64,000 nucleotides of DNA from the NCBI GenBank assembly GCA_041495845.1, contig JBGQDM010000005.1:6139-70138 (forward strand). Reading direction: 5' to 3'. The stretch is from JBGQDM01 sp041495845 (GTDB taxonomy: Bacteria; Acidobacteriota; Terriglobia; Terriglobales; Acidobacteriaceae). This document shows, piece by piece, positions 8,868 through 18,902 of the stretch. Each line of letters begins with the position of its first letter. The first letter of the stretch is position 1. A program made the position numbers and the translations under genes. The notes under the pieces are model-generated. The model worked only from the letters and a program-made list of their open reading frames with translations, did not search any database and was not told the origin of the DNA.

Positions 8868-9620
8868 ATGAGTCTTAAAGCTCAAATTGAAGCCATTATT
8901 TACGCTACGGAGACCCCCGTCACCGTGGAACAGATCGCCCACCTGGTAAAGGATTCCGTGAACGCCGAGAACGGCGCCGCCGATGGATCTGCCGATGCGC
9001 CTGCCGACGCCACTGCCATCCGTGCTCGCGTGCGCTCCGTGCTCGACGAGCTGATCGTCGAATTTTCTTCTCCAGATCGCGGCATCGAAGTCCGCGCGGT
9101 GGCCGGCGGCTACCGCATGGCCACCAAAGCCGAGCACCACGACCTGATGCGCGGCTTTGCCAAAAGCCTCAAGCCTCCCATTCGCCTCTCGCTGCCCGCC
9201 CTCGAGACCCTGGCCGTCATCGCCTACAAACAGCCGGCCACAGTCCCCGAGATCAGCGAAATTCGCGGCGTCGATTCCGGCGGCGTCATCGCCACCCTGC
9301 TTGACCGCAAACTCATTACTACCGCTGGCCGCAAGCAGGTGATTGGCCGCCCCATCCTCTACAAAACCACCAAAGAATTTCTAATGCGCTTCGGCCTCAA
9401 CGAAGTCAGCGAACTGCCCAGCATGGAGGAATTCGAGAAGCTCGTCGCGCAATCCTTTCAGGACGAAATGTTTGTCGCGGATGCAGCCACTGCCACAATG
9501 CCCGGCAACTCCGCCGCAGCTGCGGAAGAAGCTGCGGAAGATGCTGCGGAAGAAGAAGATGCCATTCCCGAAGAACTCGCAGAAGAATCCGCGCCAGCTC
9601 CTGACGCTGTGAAGTCCTGA
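8868..9620 (+). CDS. scpB: Segregation and condensation protein B
   Basis: A 250-residue ScpB, the winged-helix partner that dimerises and binds ScpA in the SMC complex. The core matches the family (LSLPALETLAVIAYKQPATV, EISEIRGVDSGGVIATLLDR, GRPILYKTT.EFL..FGL). There is an Ala/Asp-rich insert at about residues 33-50 and a low-complexity Glu/Ala tail after 210, both outside the conserved core. The stop overlaps the start of rluB by one base (TGATG), indicating coupling. Confidence 0.95.
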   Translation: MSLKAQIEAIIYATETPVTVEQIAHLVKDSVNAENGAADGSADAPADATAIRARVRSVLDELIVEFSSPDRGIEVRAVAGGYRMATKAEHHDLMRGFAKSLKPPIRLSLPALETLAVIAYKQPATVPEISEIRGVDSGGVIATLLDRKLITTAGRKQVIGRPILYKTTKEFLMRFGLNEVSELPSMEEFEKLVAQSFQDEMFVADAATATMPGNSAAAAEEAAEDAAEEEDAIPEELAEESAPAPDAVKS

Positions 9621-10360
9621 TGCCCGCCGAGCGCCTGCAAAAAATTCTCTCGGCAGCCGGCATCGCCTCCCGCCGCAAAGCCGAACAGCTCATTGCCGCC
9701 GGCATGGTCCAGGTCAATGGACAGACCGTAACTGCGCTCGGCACCAAGGCCGACCCGGCTACCGATCACATCCGCGTGCAGGGCAAGCTGCTGCGTTCCG
9801 CCGAACGCTACGTCTATTTCCTGCTCAACAAACCGCGCGGCTATGTCACCACGGTCAGCGACCCCGAAGGCCGGCCCACCGTGATGCAACTCCTGCCCGG
9901 CGTCCGCGAGCGCGTCTATCCCGTTGGCCGCCTCGACTATGCCAGCGAAGGCTTGCTGCTCATGACCAACGACGGCGCACTGGCCAACGCGCTGACCCGC
10001 GCTGCCTCCCACGTGCAGAAGACCTACGTCGCCAAAGTCAGCGGCCAGCCCGATGAAGCAGCGCTCGCCAAGCTCCGTGCCGGCATCGCTCTGCCCGATC
10101 GCAAGCAGCGCCCCACGCGCACTGCGCCCGCTGGCATTCGCGTGGTCAAGGTTGCGGCCAATCCCTGGTATGAAGTGACGCTGATCGAAGGTCGCAACCG
10201 CCAGGTGCGCCGCATGTTCGAAGCCGCCGGTCATCGCGTGGAAAAACTGCGCCGCGTCCGCTACGGCCCGCTCACTCTCGACGTCCCCCCCGGCGAATTT
10301 CGCAAGCTGCGCCGCGAAGAAGTCGCACAACTCAAAGCCGCCGCGTCGGCCAAGCCCTGA
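9620..10360 (+). CDS. rluB: rRNA pseudouridine synthase, RluB/RsuA family
   Basis: A 246-residue RsuA-type enzyme with an N-terminal S4 RNA-binding domain (RLQKILSAAGIASRRKAEQLI) and catalytic domain. The nucleophile is Asp106 in GRLDYASEGLL, and the C-terminal NRQVRRMFEAAGH motif is present. Next to scpAB this is normally annotated RluB (23S rRNA pseudouridine near 2605), but site specificity cannot be read from sequence. It is coupled to scpB by a one-base overlap. Confidence 0.92.
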   Translation: MPAERLQKILSAAGIASRRKAEQLIAAGMVQVNGQTVTALGTKADPATDHIRVQGKLLRSAERYVYFLLNKPRGYVTTVSDPEGRPTVMQLLPGVRERVYPVGRLDYASEGLLLMTNDGALANALTRAASHVQKTYVAKVSGQPDEAALAKLRAGIALPDRKQRPTRTAPAGIRVVKVAANPWYEVTLIEGRNRQVRRMFEAAGHRVEKLRRVRYGPLTLDVPPGEFRKLRREEVAQLKAAASAKP

Positions 10361-10413
10361 TTGCCCTCGCGTGACACCATTCCGCCCTCGTGCCATGATG
10401 GAAGTGTTCCGCA

Positions 10414-11526
10414 ATGAGTGATCTCGAACAATTGGTACCGGCGCATGTCCGTGCTCTCGCCGAATATCCGCCGGGCAAGCCGCTCAAACAGGCCGAGCGG
10501 GAGAGCGGCCTACCCTGCATCAAGCTTGCGTCCAATGAGAATCCCTTTGGCCCGTCTCCGCTCGCCCGCGCGGCCATGCAGGAAGCGCTTCTCGAAGCCA
10601 ATTTCTATCCCGATGACTACGCCGGCGAACTACGCTTCATGCTCGCCGAGCGCCACCGCATTCACGCCGATCAAATTCTCGTCACCGCCGGCTCGACTTC
10701 ATTCCTCACCATCCTCGCTCACACCGTGCTCTCGCCCGGCTTGAACGCCGTCACCAGCGCGCTTTCGTTTATTCAATACCCGATCGTCACCCGGGCCGCG
10801 GGCGGCACCCTCATTGAAACGCCGCTGCGCAACCACGGCTTTGATCTCGAGGCCATCCTCGCGGCCATCAATCCGCAAACGCGCGTCGTCTACCTGGCCA
10901 ACCCCAACAATCCCACCGGCACGCTCTTCGACGCGGCCACGCTCGACCGCTTTCTCGATCGCGTTCCGTCACACGTGCTGGTGGTGATTGATGAAGCCTA
11001 TTACGAATTCGCGCAATATTTCGCTAGCCACCGCGGGGTCAACTATTCCCATTCGCTCGACTACATCCGTCAGGGCCGTCGCGCCGTAGTGCTGCGCACT
11101 TTCTCCAAAGCGCAGGGGCTTGCCGGCATGCGCATTGGCTACGGCATGGGCCCGGCAGAGTTGATCTCTTATTTCGCGCGTCTGCGCACCACGTTCTCCG
11201 TCTCCGCCGCCGCCCAGGCCGGTGCCGCCGCTGCTCTGCGCGACGAGGCCCACGTCCTGCGCGCCGTCGAGAACAACGCCCGCGAAGCCCCCAAGCTCGA
11301 AGCTGCTCTCGCCGCTCTCGGCTGCCGGATTGTGCCCACCTGGGGGAATTTTGTCTTCTGCGAACTTGGCGAAGACGCCTCCGCCATGGCCCGCCGTCTG
11401 CAAGACCGCGGCGTAATTATCCGCTCGCTAAAACCCTGGGGCGCACCCACCGCCATCCGCGTCACCATCGGCACGCCAGAACAAAACGAGAAGTTTCTGG
11501 CCGCCTTCCGCCAGGAGAGAAAGTAA
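10414..11526 (+). CDS. hisC: Histidinol-phosphate aminotransferase
   Basis: A 370-residue fold-type I PLP aminotransferase. It has KLASNENPFGPSP at the N-terminus, YLANPNNPTGT, VIDEAYYEF and the PLP lysine K232 in TFSKAQGLAGMRIGYG. These are HisC hallmarks: conversion of imidazole-acetol phosphate to histidinol phosphate. Related aromatic aminotransferases share the fold, and no other his gene is adjacent, so some doubt about substrate remains. Confidence 0.9.
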   Translation: MSDLEQLVPAHVRALAEYPPGKPLKQAERESGLPCIKLASNENPFGPSPLARAAMQEALLEANFYPDDYAGELRFMLAERHRIHADQILVTAGSTSFLTILAHTVLSPGLNAVTSALSFIQYPIVTRAAGGTLIETPLRNHGFDLEAILAAINPQTRVVYLANPNNPTGTLFDAATLDRFLDRVPSHVLVVIDEAYYEFAQYFASHRGVNYSHSLDYIRQGRRAVVLRTFSKAQGLAGMRIGYGMGPAELISYFARLRTTFSVSAAAQAGAAAALRDEAHVLRAVENNAREAPKLEAALAALGCRIVPTWGNFVFCELGEDASAMARRLQDRGVIIRSLKPWGAPTAIRVTIGTPEQNEKFLAAFRQERK

Positions 11527-11757
11527 GAACAATTGCGGAAGTTAGATTGCAGATTGCGGAAGTGACACCGCAAAAGCAGCGCATCTTGTCATTCTGAGCG
11601 AAGCGAAGAATCCCTGTCGTCTCGCTTGTTGTGTGGTTGTAAGGATGCTTCGCTACGCCCAGCCTCACACCGTGTTCTGGCCTCACTTCTGCAATCTGCA
11701 ATCTGACTTCTGCAATCCTTCAATTCGACAATCCGACAATTCGACAATGGGGGTACT
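11527..11757. repeat. Intergenic dispersed repeats between hisC and mutM
   Basis: Contains the word TCATTCTGAGCGAAGCGAAG (about 11588-11607), the reverse-orientation form of the TCAGGATGACA family seen elsewhere in the window, and paired CAATCTGCAATCTG / GCAGATTGCGG words at its two ends. No gene-like reading frame is supported. Confidence 0.6.
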
Positions 11758-12576
11758 TCACTTCTGGCACTTCGGACAGTAATGGCTGCTTCTCCCCCCG
11801 ATCACCACCCGTTGAATCGCCGTCTTGCACCGACGGCACGGCTGCCCTTCGCGCCCATAAACCCAGTGCCGAATCTGGAAGAAACCTTCCTCGCCGTCCG
11901 CCCCCACGTAATCGGAGACTGACGACCCGCCCATCTCGATGGCGTCGCGCAACACCCGCTGCAACGCCCGATACAGCAGTCGCAACTCCGCCCGCGTCAA
12001 TGACGCTGCCCGCCGCCGTGGCCGCACCCGCGCCCGCGCCAGCGACTCATCCGCATAAATGTTGCCCACGCCCCGCAACAGTTTCTGGTTCAGCAGCGCA
12101 CTCTTGATCGGTGTTTTCCGCCCACGAAAGAACCCGGCAAACGTTTCCAGATCGACCTCCAGCGGCTCTGCTCCGCCCGGATCGAACCCCGCTTCTGTCC
12201 GCACGCTCAGCTTGCCGAACATTCGTGCATCGACAAAACGCACCTCGCGCCCGGAAGCCAGCTTCACCACGGCATGCGTGTGTTTCGCCGTTTCCGTTTG
12301 CGCGTCGCAGACCAGCATCCGCCCCGTCATCCCCAGATGGACGATCCACTGCGCCCGCCCGCCGCCTCCGCCCGTCGGCTCCAGATCAAACACAATATGT
12401 TTTCCCATGCGCCGCACCTGCGCAATCCGGCGACGCTCGAGTGTTTTCGCCATCAGTTCCGGCGGCGATTTCATCGGCTGTGGGCGCGACCCCAGCCATA
12501 CCGACTCGATGACGTCTCCCGTAACTCGCTGCGCCAGCCCGCGCGCCACCGTTTCCACTTCAGGAAGCTCCGGCAT
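11758..12576 (-). CDS. mutM: Formamidopyrimidine-DNA glycosylase
   Basis: A 272-residue Fpg. It begins MPELPEVETVARGL: after Met removal Pro is the catalytic nucleophile and the adjacent Glu the general acid. The C-terminal zinc finger has four Cys (CRRCKTAIQR then YCPKCQK). It excises 8-oxoguanine and opened purines and cleaves the abasic site. All active-site and zinc residues are visible. It stands alone on the minus strand. Confidence 0.96.
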   Translation of the reverse strand: MPELPEVETVARGLAQRVTGDVIESVWLGSRPQPMKSPPELMAKTLERRRIAQVRRMGKHIVFDLEPTGGGGGRAQWIVHLGMTGRMLVCDAQTETAKHTHAVVKLASGREVRFVDARMFGKLSVRTEAGFDPGGAEPLEVDLETFAGFFRGRKTPIKSALLNQKLLRGVGNIYADESLARARVRPRRRAASLTRAELRLLYRALQRVLRDAIEMGGSSVSDYVGADGEEGFFQIRHWVYGREGQPCRRCKTAIQRVVIGGRSSHYCPKCQK

Positions 12577-12810
12577 GGAACCTAGTCTACAGTCGCCTTC
12601 CCCGTGCCTGCGACTGGAGGTCTGCGGGCCGGTAGCGTCCTAAGAATGCGCTGAGATGGCGGCGGCCTCGGAGACCACGTGTGGGGAATAAACGAGCTTG
12701 TGGGATAGTTACGAAAGGCGTAGTATTCTGCTGGCTGAAAGCACCCAATGGCAGTCGGTGTACCTTCGACATCTGTTCGCGGGCGGACTTTAGGATCACT
12801 CTGATTCTAC

Positions 12811-12823
12811 AGGAGTGTCTCTG
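12811..12823 (+). promoter_or_regulatory. Ribosome binding site deciding the 12824 start
   Basis: AGGAG (12811-12815) sits 8 nt before ATG 12824. The in-frame GTG at 12815 overlaps this motif and is unlikely to be the start. Confidence 0.7.
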
Positions 12824-13786
12824 ATGCCGCCCACAGATGTTTGCGAGCCCTTGGAAATCGGCGATGCATTTCCTTCCCCCACTTTAAGGCCGATGTTGCT
12901 GGAGATGCCCGGTATGGCACCAAAAGAACCGCAGATTGTTCTCACGGGAATGTGGGGTTTCATATCGAGGAGTTTGGGAATTCCGGCTTGGGGACAAATC
13001 CTCTGCCTTGCAACCCTCGCTCTTGCCGGCGGGGCATTGCACATTGAAATGACCCTCGCCTCAATTAACACTAAACTTGACTTGATGCCCGCAATGCTTG
13101 GCAGGCAGCTCATTTCTGATGCATCCAGGTATGCGGGAAGAGACGAAACAGCCGCACTCAAGGCTACGGACAATGCAATTGCGCTTATCAGGCTCGCATC
13201 CAATAGTCGCTTAAAGGTTCCCACCGATTACTTTTCTGAGACGAGTTCTGCAATTGGCTCACTTGCTGCCGCAAGTAGTGGAACAGGTCAACTTTGGGAT
13301 ACCGCGATTTCAGCCCGTCTAGTCTTGGCAGAATATCGTTCCAAGATTGCTCCCATACCTACAGATTTTGGCAAAACAGCAGCTACGCATGAGCCTTTGC
13401 GAGTCTCCGAAAGCGGTACGGTGGATAGCCGGACATGGCCAGCGGCGACACTCGTGTCCGAGATGCCGCCTGGAACAGATTTCCTGATTACAATTGACCC
13501 AATCGAGAAGCGCCTACTTTCCGATAATCGCTTTATTGACACGATCGCATTCAAGAACGGAGAACAAACTTTAGATGGGTTCCATTGGCGTAACGTGGTA
13601 TTTGTCAACACGCACATCAAGTATTATGGGGGCGAAGTAGAACTTGCAAATGTGCGCTTCGTTCAATGCACCTTTCAAATTGTCAGAGACTCCCACGGCA
13701 GTCAGATGGCGAATTATGTAGCGGTGCTGCCAAGCGAGCCTGTAGTCGTCGGAACCAGACAGACCAAACCCGCTGCGGGACTCTAA
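12824..13786 (+). CDS. Hypothetical membrane-anchored protein
   Basis: A 320-residue protein of unknown function. There is one probable membrane segment (about residues 47-65, GIPAWGQILCLATLALAGGA). A soluble region of about 255 residues follows. Near the C-terminus, short beta-type repeats (DGFHWRNVVFVNTHIKYYGG then VELANVRFVQCTFQI) resemble a right-handed beta-helix or pentapeptide-like solenoid. Base composition is lower in GC than its neighbours and it is flanked by two gaps over 200 nt, so it may have been acquired. No partner gene is visible. Confidence 0.65.
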   Translation: MPPTDVCEPLEIGDAFPSPTLRPMLLEMPGMAPKEPQIVLTGMWGFISRSLGIPAWGQILCLATLALAGGALHIEMTLASINTKLDLMPAMLGRQLISDASRYAGRDETAALKATDNAIALIRLASNSRLKVPTDYFSETSSAIGSLAAASSGTGQLWDTAISARLVLAEYRSKIAPIPTDFGKTAATHEPLRVSESGTVDSRTWPAATLVSEMPPGTDFLITIDPIEKRLLSDNRFIDTIAFKNGEQTLDGFHWRNVVFVNTHIKYYGGEVELANVRFVQCTFQIVRDSHGSQMANYVAVLPSEPVVVGTRQTKPAAGL

Positions 13787-13996
13787 AAGCTTACCCCTCA
13801 ACGCACTATTAGGACACCACCCCGCGGGCCGGGGCATTGCCCCTCCACAGCCCTCCACGTTATGATGTCTTGTACGCACTACGTTCCCGCAAAACTCCAA
13901 GTCTTTCGCCTGTGTTTCGGCTGGCGGGTGAAAAGTGTGTGCATGTCTGTCCCAGCGGTCCCCGACCGCTATGATTCCTGATCCGGAGTTGCAATT

Positions 13997-15322
13997 TTGA
14001 ACAGAGGCAGAACTGCGGTCATCATCGGCGCGCAGTGGGGCGACGAAGGCAAGGGCAAGATTGTGGATGTGCTCTCCGAGCGCTTCACCGTCGTCGCGCG
14101 CTATGCCGGCGGCCACAACGCCGGCCACACTGTCATCATCAACGGCAAGAAATTCATCTTGCAGCTTGTCCCCTGCGGTGTGCTCCGCCCGGGATGCCGC
14201 AGCGTCATCGGCAACGGCGTGGTGCTTGATCCGCTCGCCTTCCTCAAGGAAGTCGGCGGTCTCCGTGGGATGGGCGTCGCCGTGGACGGTCATCTCTTCG
14301 TCAGCAACCGGGCCCAGGTCATCCTGCCTTACCATCGCATGATGGAACTCGGTTCGGAAAACGCTCCTGGCCGGGTCAAAATCGGCACCACCTCGCGCGG
14401 CATCGGCCCTGCTTACGAAGACAAGATGGGCCGTCGCGGGTTGCGTGTCGCCGATCTGCTCGACCTCAAACTGCTCCGCACCCACATTGAAAACGCCTGC
14501 GCCGAGAAAAACATGATTGCGCACGCGCTCTTCAACTCCGAGCCGCTCGATTCCGACAAGATGTACAAGGAATACGCGGCCGCCGCCGAGCAACTCGCGC
14601 CTTTTGTCTGCGACACGGCCGCGCTGCTCAACCGCGCCATTGCCGAAGGACATGCCGTAGTGTTCGAAGGTGCGCAGGGTTCGATGCTCGACATTGATCA
14701 TGGCACCTATCCCTTTGTCACTTCTTCCAGTGCCACCTCCGGCGGCGCCGTCACCGGCACGGGTGTTCCGCCGAATGCCATTGACACCGTTATCGGTGTG
14801 ACTAAGGCCTATTGCACCCGCGTCGGCGGCGGCCCCTTCCCCAGCGAAGCGCTCGACTCCATGGGCGAAGTCTTGCGCGCCCGCGGCAACGAATTCGGCG
14901 CCGTCACCGGCCGCCCCCGTCGCTGCGGTTGGATGGACTTGCCTCTCCTGCGCTACGCTGGCATGATCAACGGCATCAACTGGCTGGTGGTTACCAAACT
15001 TGACGTGCTCGATGAACTGGCGGAGATTCCTGTCTGTGTGGGCTACAAACTGGACGGCAAACCCACCACCGAAATCCCGCCGCAGGTCAGCGGGTTGGAG
15101 CGCCTCGAATGTGTCTACACCAAGATGCCGGGCTGGCGCACTCCCACGCAGGACATTACGACGATGGAGAAGCTGCCCAAGGCGGCCCGCGAGTATCTGG
15201 CCTTCCTGGAACGCGAGACCGGGGCCCGCATCGGCATGGTCTCTACCGGCCCGGGTCGCGATCAGACGATGTACACTGACGCTTTCCAGGCGGCACTGAA
15301 GAGCATGGAGAGCGCCGCGTAG
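13997..15322 (+). CDS. purA: Adenylosuccinate synthetase
   Basis: A 441-residue PurA, joining IMP and aspartate with GTP in AMP synthesis. It carries IIGAQWGDEGKGKIVD (GTP/IMP loop), GGHNAGHT, TTSRGIGPAYEDKMGR and a C-terminal STGPGRDQT. TTG at 13997 is the best start, with GGAG at 13985-13988 eight nt upstream; ATG starts in frame would remove the N-terminal beta strand. It is monocistronic in appearance. Confidence 0.96.
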   Translation: MNRGRTAVIIGAQWGDEGKGKIVDVLSERFTVVARYAGGHNAGHTVIINGKKFILQLVPCGVLRPGCRSVIGNGVVLDPLAFLKEVGGLRGMGVAVDGHLFVSNRAQVILPYHRMMELGSENAPGRVKIGTTSRGIGPAYEDKMGRRGLRVADLLDLKLLRTHIENACAEKNMIAHALFNSEPLDSDKMYKEYAAAAEQLAPFVCDTAALLNRAIAEGHAVVFEGAQGSMLDIDHGTYPFVTSSSATSGGAVTGTGVPPNAIDTVIGVTKAYCTRVGGGPFPSEALDSMGEVLRARGNEFGAVTGRPRRCGWMDLPLLRYAGMINGINWLVVTKLDVLDELAEIPVCVGYKLDGKPTTEIPPQVSGLERLECVYTKMPGWRTPTQDITTMEKLPKAAREYLAFLERETGARIGMVSTGPGRDQTMYTDAFQAALKSMESAA

Positions 15323-15344
15323 CGTTAGGAGACTATTGGGATCG

Positions 15345-15580
15345 GGCGCGGCTTTAGTCGCGCCAGCTTGGCGCGGTGAACATCTTGGGCTTCAGTGGGT
15401 GCGAGAGAACTGCTCCTTCGTCGGATGTGGTGGGCCGAGAACTGCGGATATCAGCCCCGGAGGGGCGTTTGCCAATAGCCCGGCGCTTTCAGCGCCGGGG
15501 AAAAGTGGGAACACCGAGCCAGTCCCGGAGGGACGACTGAAATTCTCACGCACTCTTCAGCCCTACGAGTTCTAATTTTT
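15345..15580. repeat. GC-rich intergenic repeat region with CCCGGCGCT hairpin
   Basis: Downstream of purA are words CAGCCCCGGAGGGGCG (about 15452-15467) and the perfect hairpin CCCGGCGCT-TTC-AGCGCCGGG (15479-15499), followed by GTCCCGGAGGGACG, another short inverted repeat. This mosaic is typical of acidobacterial intergenic repeats. No T-tract follows the hairpin, so it is not a standard terminator. Confidence 0.7.
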
Positions 15581-15600
15581 TTGAGGATTGGAGATCAGCA

Positions 15601-15888
15601 ATGGTGGTGTTGTCGGTAGTCTGGATGGCGAAGGCGGGCCATGAAGCCGAAGTGGCCGGAATCTTCAGCAAGCTGCAGGAAGAATCACGCAAGGAACCTG
15701 GTTGCACAATGTATGTCGTGCACCGCCACCGCACCGAGCCGCGGCGCTTTTTTCTGTACGAACAGTACCAGGACGACGCCGCTCTCGAAGCTCACCGCAC
15801 CGCCCCACACTTCATGGAATACGCCAGGAAGGCCCTGCCCAAAATCGCCGAGCGCATCGAGGGCCAGCTCTACGACCTGCTGCCGTAG
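15601..15888 (+). CDS. Antibiotic biosynthesis monooxygenase (ABM) family protein
   Basis: A 95-residue dimeric alpha-beta barrel of the ABM/YgiN type: VVWMAKAGHEAEVAGIFSKL, then EPGCTMYVVHRH, FFLYEQYQDDAALEAHRTAPHF. Members are cofactor-free quinol monooxygenases or unknown. No substrate can be assigned. It converges on the tautomerase gene with two bases between stops. Confidence 0.85.
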   Translation: MVVLSVVWMAKAGHEAEVAGIFSKLQEESRKEPGCTMYVVHRHRTEPRRFFLYEQYQDDAALEAHRTAPHFMEYARKALPKIAERIEGQLYDLLP

Positions 15889-15889
15889 C

Positions 15890-16078
15890 CTACTTCTTGT
15901 CCACCATCAACACGCCGCCGGACGCATAGCTTTCCTTCGAGACCTCGTGGAAGGCCACGACAATCGCCTCCCGCCGCGCGCCTGCTTCTTCCGCCATGGC
16001 GTCCGTGATCCGCTGCGCCAGTTTGCGCTTCTGTTCGACGGTGCGTCCCGTCAACATCGTGACTTGAACCAAAGGCAT
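15890..16078 (-). CDS. 4-oxalocrotonate tautomerase family protein
   Basis: A 62-residue protein. The start at 16078 (MPLVQVTMLTGRT) puts Pro next to Met, giving the N-terminal catalytic proline after Met removal; a longer start 13 codons upstream would abolish it. The length and pattern match the 4-OT family of hexameric tautomerases (keto-enol isomerisation). The physiological substrate is unknown. Downstream of, and possibly not co-transcribed with, ndk. Confidence 0.85.
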   Translation of the reverse strand: MPLVQVTMLTGRTVEQKRKLAQRITDAMAEEAGARREAIVVAFHEVSKESYASGGVLMVDKK

Positions 16079-16173
16079 GGAACACCATCCCCTCTCTTCA
16101 ACCGGCAGAAAAAGCACGGAACTCCCGCACCAGGAAGATCCGTGCTCATCCGTGAAATCCGTGGCGAGGCTTG

Positions 16174-16599
16174 CTATTTCGCCAGTTCGTACCCGGCAAA
16201 AAAGAAGCTCAGCTCAAAGCGCGCCGTGTCTTCCGCATCCGACCCGTGGATGGCGTTGTGCTCGATGTTGGTGGCCCACTTCTTGCGGATCGTGCCCTCT
16301 TCCGCATTCGCCGGATTGGTGGCCCCCATCAGCTTGCGCAAATCGGCAATGGCATTTTCTTTTTCCAACGCCAGCACCACAATCGGCCCGCTCGACATGA
16401 AGTTCGTCAGCGAATTGTAAAACGGCCGCGCCGCGTGCACCGCATAAAACTGCTCTGCCTGGTGCTTGGAAATTTCCAGCATCTTGATGCTGAGAATGTG
16501 GAAGCCCTGTTTTTCAAACTGTTCGATGATGTCGCCGACCGCGTTCTTCTTCACCGCGTCCGGCTTGACGATGGTAAGAGTGCGTTGCAGTGTTTTCAT
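16174..16599 (-). CDS. ndk: Nucleoside diphosphate kinase
   Basis: A 141-residue Ndk that equilibrates NTP and NDP pools. It has the N-terminal [10 protein letters not shown], and the phosphorylated His is H118 in NAIHGSD. Length and motifs are standard. It lies downstream of sucD on the same strand with a 73-nt gap carrying a CTCTGCG-type repeat, so it may share the sucCD transcript. Confidence 0.96.
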   Translation of the reverse strand: MKTLQRTLTIVKPDAVKKNAVGDIIEQFEKQGFHILSIKMLEISKHQAEQFYAVHAARPFYNSLTNFMSSGPIVVLALEKENAIADLRKLMGATNPANAEEGTIRKKWATNIEHNAIHGSDAEDTARFELSFFFAGYELAK

Positions 16600-16672
16600 A
16601 AGTGATGGTTTTGTCCTTGAATCTCGCGGTGTTCTCCGCGTTCTTTGCGCCCTCTGCGGTTCAGTTCCTCGG

Positions 16673-17551
16673 CTACGCTTTCACGCCCAGCACCGACGCC
16701 AGCGTCTCGCCCATCATGGCTGGCGACTCCGCCACTCGGATACCCGCAGCTTCCAGCGCTTTGATTTTTTCCGCCGCCGTTCCCTTACCGCCGGAAATGA
16801 TCGCGCCCGCGTGTCCCATGCGCCGGCCCGGCGGCGCAGTCTGCCCGGCGATGAACCCCACCACCGGTTTTTTCATATTGCGCTTCACGAAATCCGCCGC
16901 CGTTTCTTCCGCGTCGCCGCCAATTTCGCCAATCATGATTACAGCCTCAGTCTGTGGGTCGCGATTGAACAGGTCCAGCGCATCCACAAAGGTTGTGCCG
17001 ATGATGGGGTCGCCGCCGATGCCAATGGCCGTGGACTGTCCAATCCCGCGCAGCGTGAGCTGATGCACCGCCTCATACGTCAGCGTGCCCGAACGCGATA
17101 CGATCCCCACGGAACCTTCCTTGTGAATCCGCGCCGGCATGATTCCCACCTTGCATTTTCCGGGTGAAATGATTCCCGGACAATTCGGCCCAATCAGCCG
17201 CGAACGCCGCGACTGCAGAAACTCCCACGCCTTCACCATGTCCAGTGCGGGAATACCTTCCGTGATGCAGACGATCAAGTCGATCTCGGCATCGGCCGCT
17301 TCCATGATGGCGTCCGCAGCCCCGCCCGGCGGCACAAAAATCACCGAGGTGTTCGCCCCTGTCTTCTCCACCGCTTCCAATACCGTGTTGAAGATCGGCC
17401 AACCTTCATGCGTGGTTCCGCCCTTGCCGGGCGTGACACCGCCCACAACTTTGGTTCCGTACTCCGCGCAGGCCTTGGCGTGAAACGTCCCTTCACGCCC
17501 GGTCAGGCCCTGCACTACCAGCTTCGTTGCTTTGTTAACCAGGATTGCCAT
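16673..17551 (-). CDS. sucD: Succinyl-CoA synthetase, alpha subunit
   Basis: A 292-residue alpha subunit. The start at 17551 ([21 protein letters not shown]) has GGAGAAGG just upstream; a start five codons earlier overlaps that site. The phosphorylated catalytic His is H247 in [10 protein letters not shown]. It converts succinyl-CoA to succinate with nucleotide triphosphate production in the TCA cycle. The gene follows sucC by 26 nt, forming sucCD. Confidence 0.96.
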   Translation of the reverse strand: MAILVNKATKLVVQGLTGREGTFHAKACAEYGTKVVGGVTPGKGGTTHEGWPIFNTVLEAVEKTGANTSVIFVPPGGAADAIMEAADAEIDLIVCITEGIPALDMVKAWEFLQSRRSRLIGPNCPGIISPGKCKVGIMPARIHKEGSVGIVSRSGTLTYEAVHQLTLRGIGQSTAIGIGGDPIIGTTFVDALDLFNRDPQTEAVIMIGEIGGDAEETAADFVKRNMKKPVVGFIAGQTAPPGRRMGHAGAIISGGKGTAAEKIKALEAAGIRVAESPAMMGETLASVLGVKA

Positions 17552-17577
17552 GAGTGCCTTCTCCAAAAAATGTCGCG

Positions 17578-18753
17578 CTACGCCCGCCCGGCTGCCGCTA
17601 CCACTTTCTCTGCCGCGTCCTTCATTGTTTCCGCCAGGATGAAATTCAATCCTGACTCCGCCAGGATTTTCTTGCCCTCTTCCACGTTCGTGCCTTCCAG
17701 CCGCAGCACCACGGGAAGCTGGATGTTGGTCTTGCGCGCGGCTTCCACCACGCCCGTGGCCAGCGTGTCCACCCGCAGGATGCCGCCAAAAATATTAATG
17801 AGTACGGCCTTCACACTTTTATCGCTGAGCAGAATCTCAAACGCGTGCGCCACTTGTTCGGCATTGGCTCCGCCACCCACATCCAGAAAGTTTGCCGGCA
17901 TGCCGCCCGCGTACTTGATGATGTCCATGGTCGCCATCGCCAACCCGGCGCCATTCACCATGCAACCTACGTTGCCATCCAGCTTGATGTAGTTCAGGCT
18001 GTACTTCGACGCTTCGACTTCGAGTGGGTCTTCTTCCGTGAGGTCGCGCAGGTCTTTCAACTCGGGATGCTTGAAGAGCGCGTTGTCGTCAAAATTGATC
18101 TTCGCGTCCAAGGCAAACAAGCGCCCGTCTTTCGTAGTAATGAACGGATTGATCTCCAGGAGGGAAGCATCCGTCTCCAGAAATGCTCGATAGAGCCCCC
18201 CGAGAAATTTCACCGCTTCGCTGAGTTGCTCCGGCTTCAGGCCCAGCGCAAACGCCAACTTGCGCGCCTGGAACGCAATCATGCCCATGCCGGGATCCAT
18301 GTGTTCTTTCAAAATGGCATCGGGATTTTCCGCTGCCACCTGCTCAATGTCCATGCCGCCCGCCGCCGACGCCATGAAGACTGCTTTCCCTTCGGCACGA
18401 TCCACCAGAATGCCGAGGTAGAGCTCGCGATCAATTGGCAGCGTCTCTTCGATCAGCAATCGCCGCACGATGCGCCCTTCCGGCCCGGTCTGGTGGGTCA
18501 CCAGCGTCATGCCCAGCATTTTTTCGGCGAACTGTCCCGCTTCTTCGACCGACTTGGCAATTTTCACGCCGCCGCCCTTACCGCGACCGCCGGCATGAAT
18601 CTGGGCCTTCACCACTACGCCGTTCGCGCCGGAAGAAAAAAGATTCTGGGCGATGCGCACAGCTTCCTCGTGAGTGGTCGCCATCTCGCCGCGGGGAACC
18701 GGCACGCCGTACTTTTTGAGGATTGCCTTCGCCTGGTACTCGTGAATTTTCAT
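17578..18753 (-). CDS. sucC: Succinyl-CoA synthetase, beta subunit
   Basis: A 391-residue beta subunit with an ATP-grasp N-terminal half ([36 protein letters not shown]) and a C-terminal CoA-ligase half ([29 protein letters not shown]). It provides the nucleotide-binding site and pairs with SucD. It is first in the sucC-sucD unit and divergent from the SnoaL/NTF2-like gene; an inverted repeat lies in the shared upstream region. Confidence 0.96.
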   Translation of the reverse strand: MKIHEYQAKAILKKYGVPVPRGEMATTHEEAVRIAQNLFSSGANGVVVKAQIHAGGRGKGGGVKIAKSVEEAGQFAEKMLGMTLVTHQTGPEGRIVRRLLIEETLPIDRELYLGILVDRAEGKAVFMASAAGGMDIEQVAAENPDAILKEHMDPGMGMIAFQARKLAFALGLKPEQLSEAVKFLGGLYRAFLETDASLLEINPFITTKDGRLFALDAKINFDDNALFKHPELKDLRDLTEEDPLEVEASKYSLNYIKLDGNVGCMVNGAGLAMATMDIIKYAGGMPANFLDVGGGANAEQVAHAFEILLSDKSVKAVLINIFGGILRVDTLATGVVEAARKTNIQLPVVLRLEGTNVEEGKKILAESGLNFILAETMKDAAEKVVAAAGRA

Positions 18754-18902
18754 GATGATCCCTGCGTATGAGGTCGCTTACAGCGTTGGTTCCGGGCAGC
18801 AAACCATTGATTCTACAGGACGAAGAAGTGTTTCGCCAAGAATTAAGCGAAGCCATCCGCGGCGCGCGCTCGTGGGCGTTTTTTCCTGTCTCCGGCCGAT
18901 TT

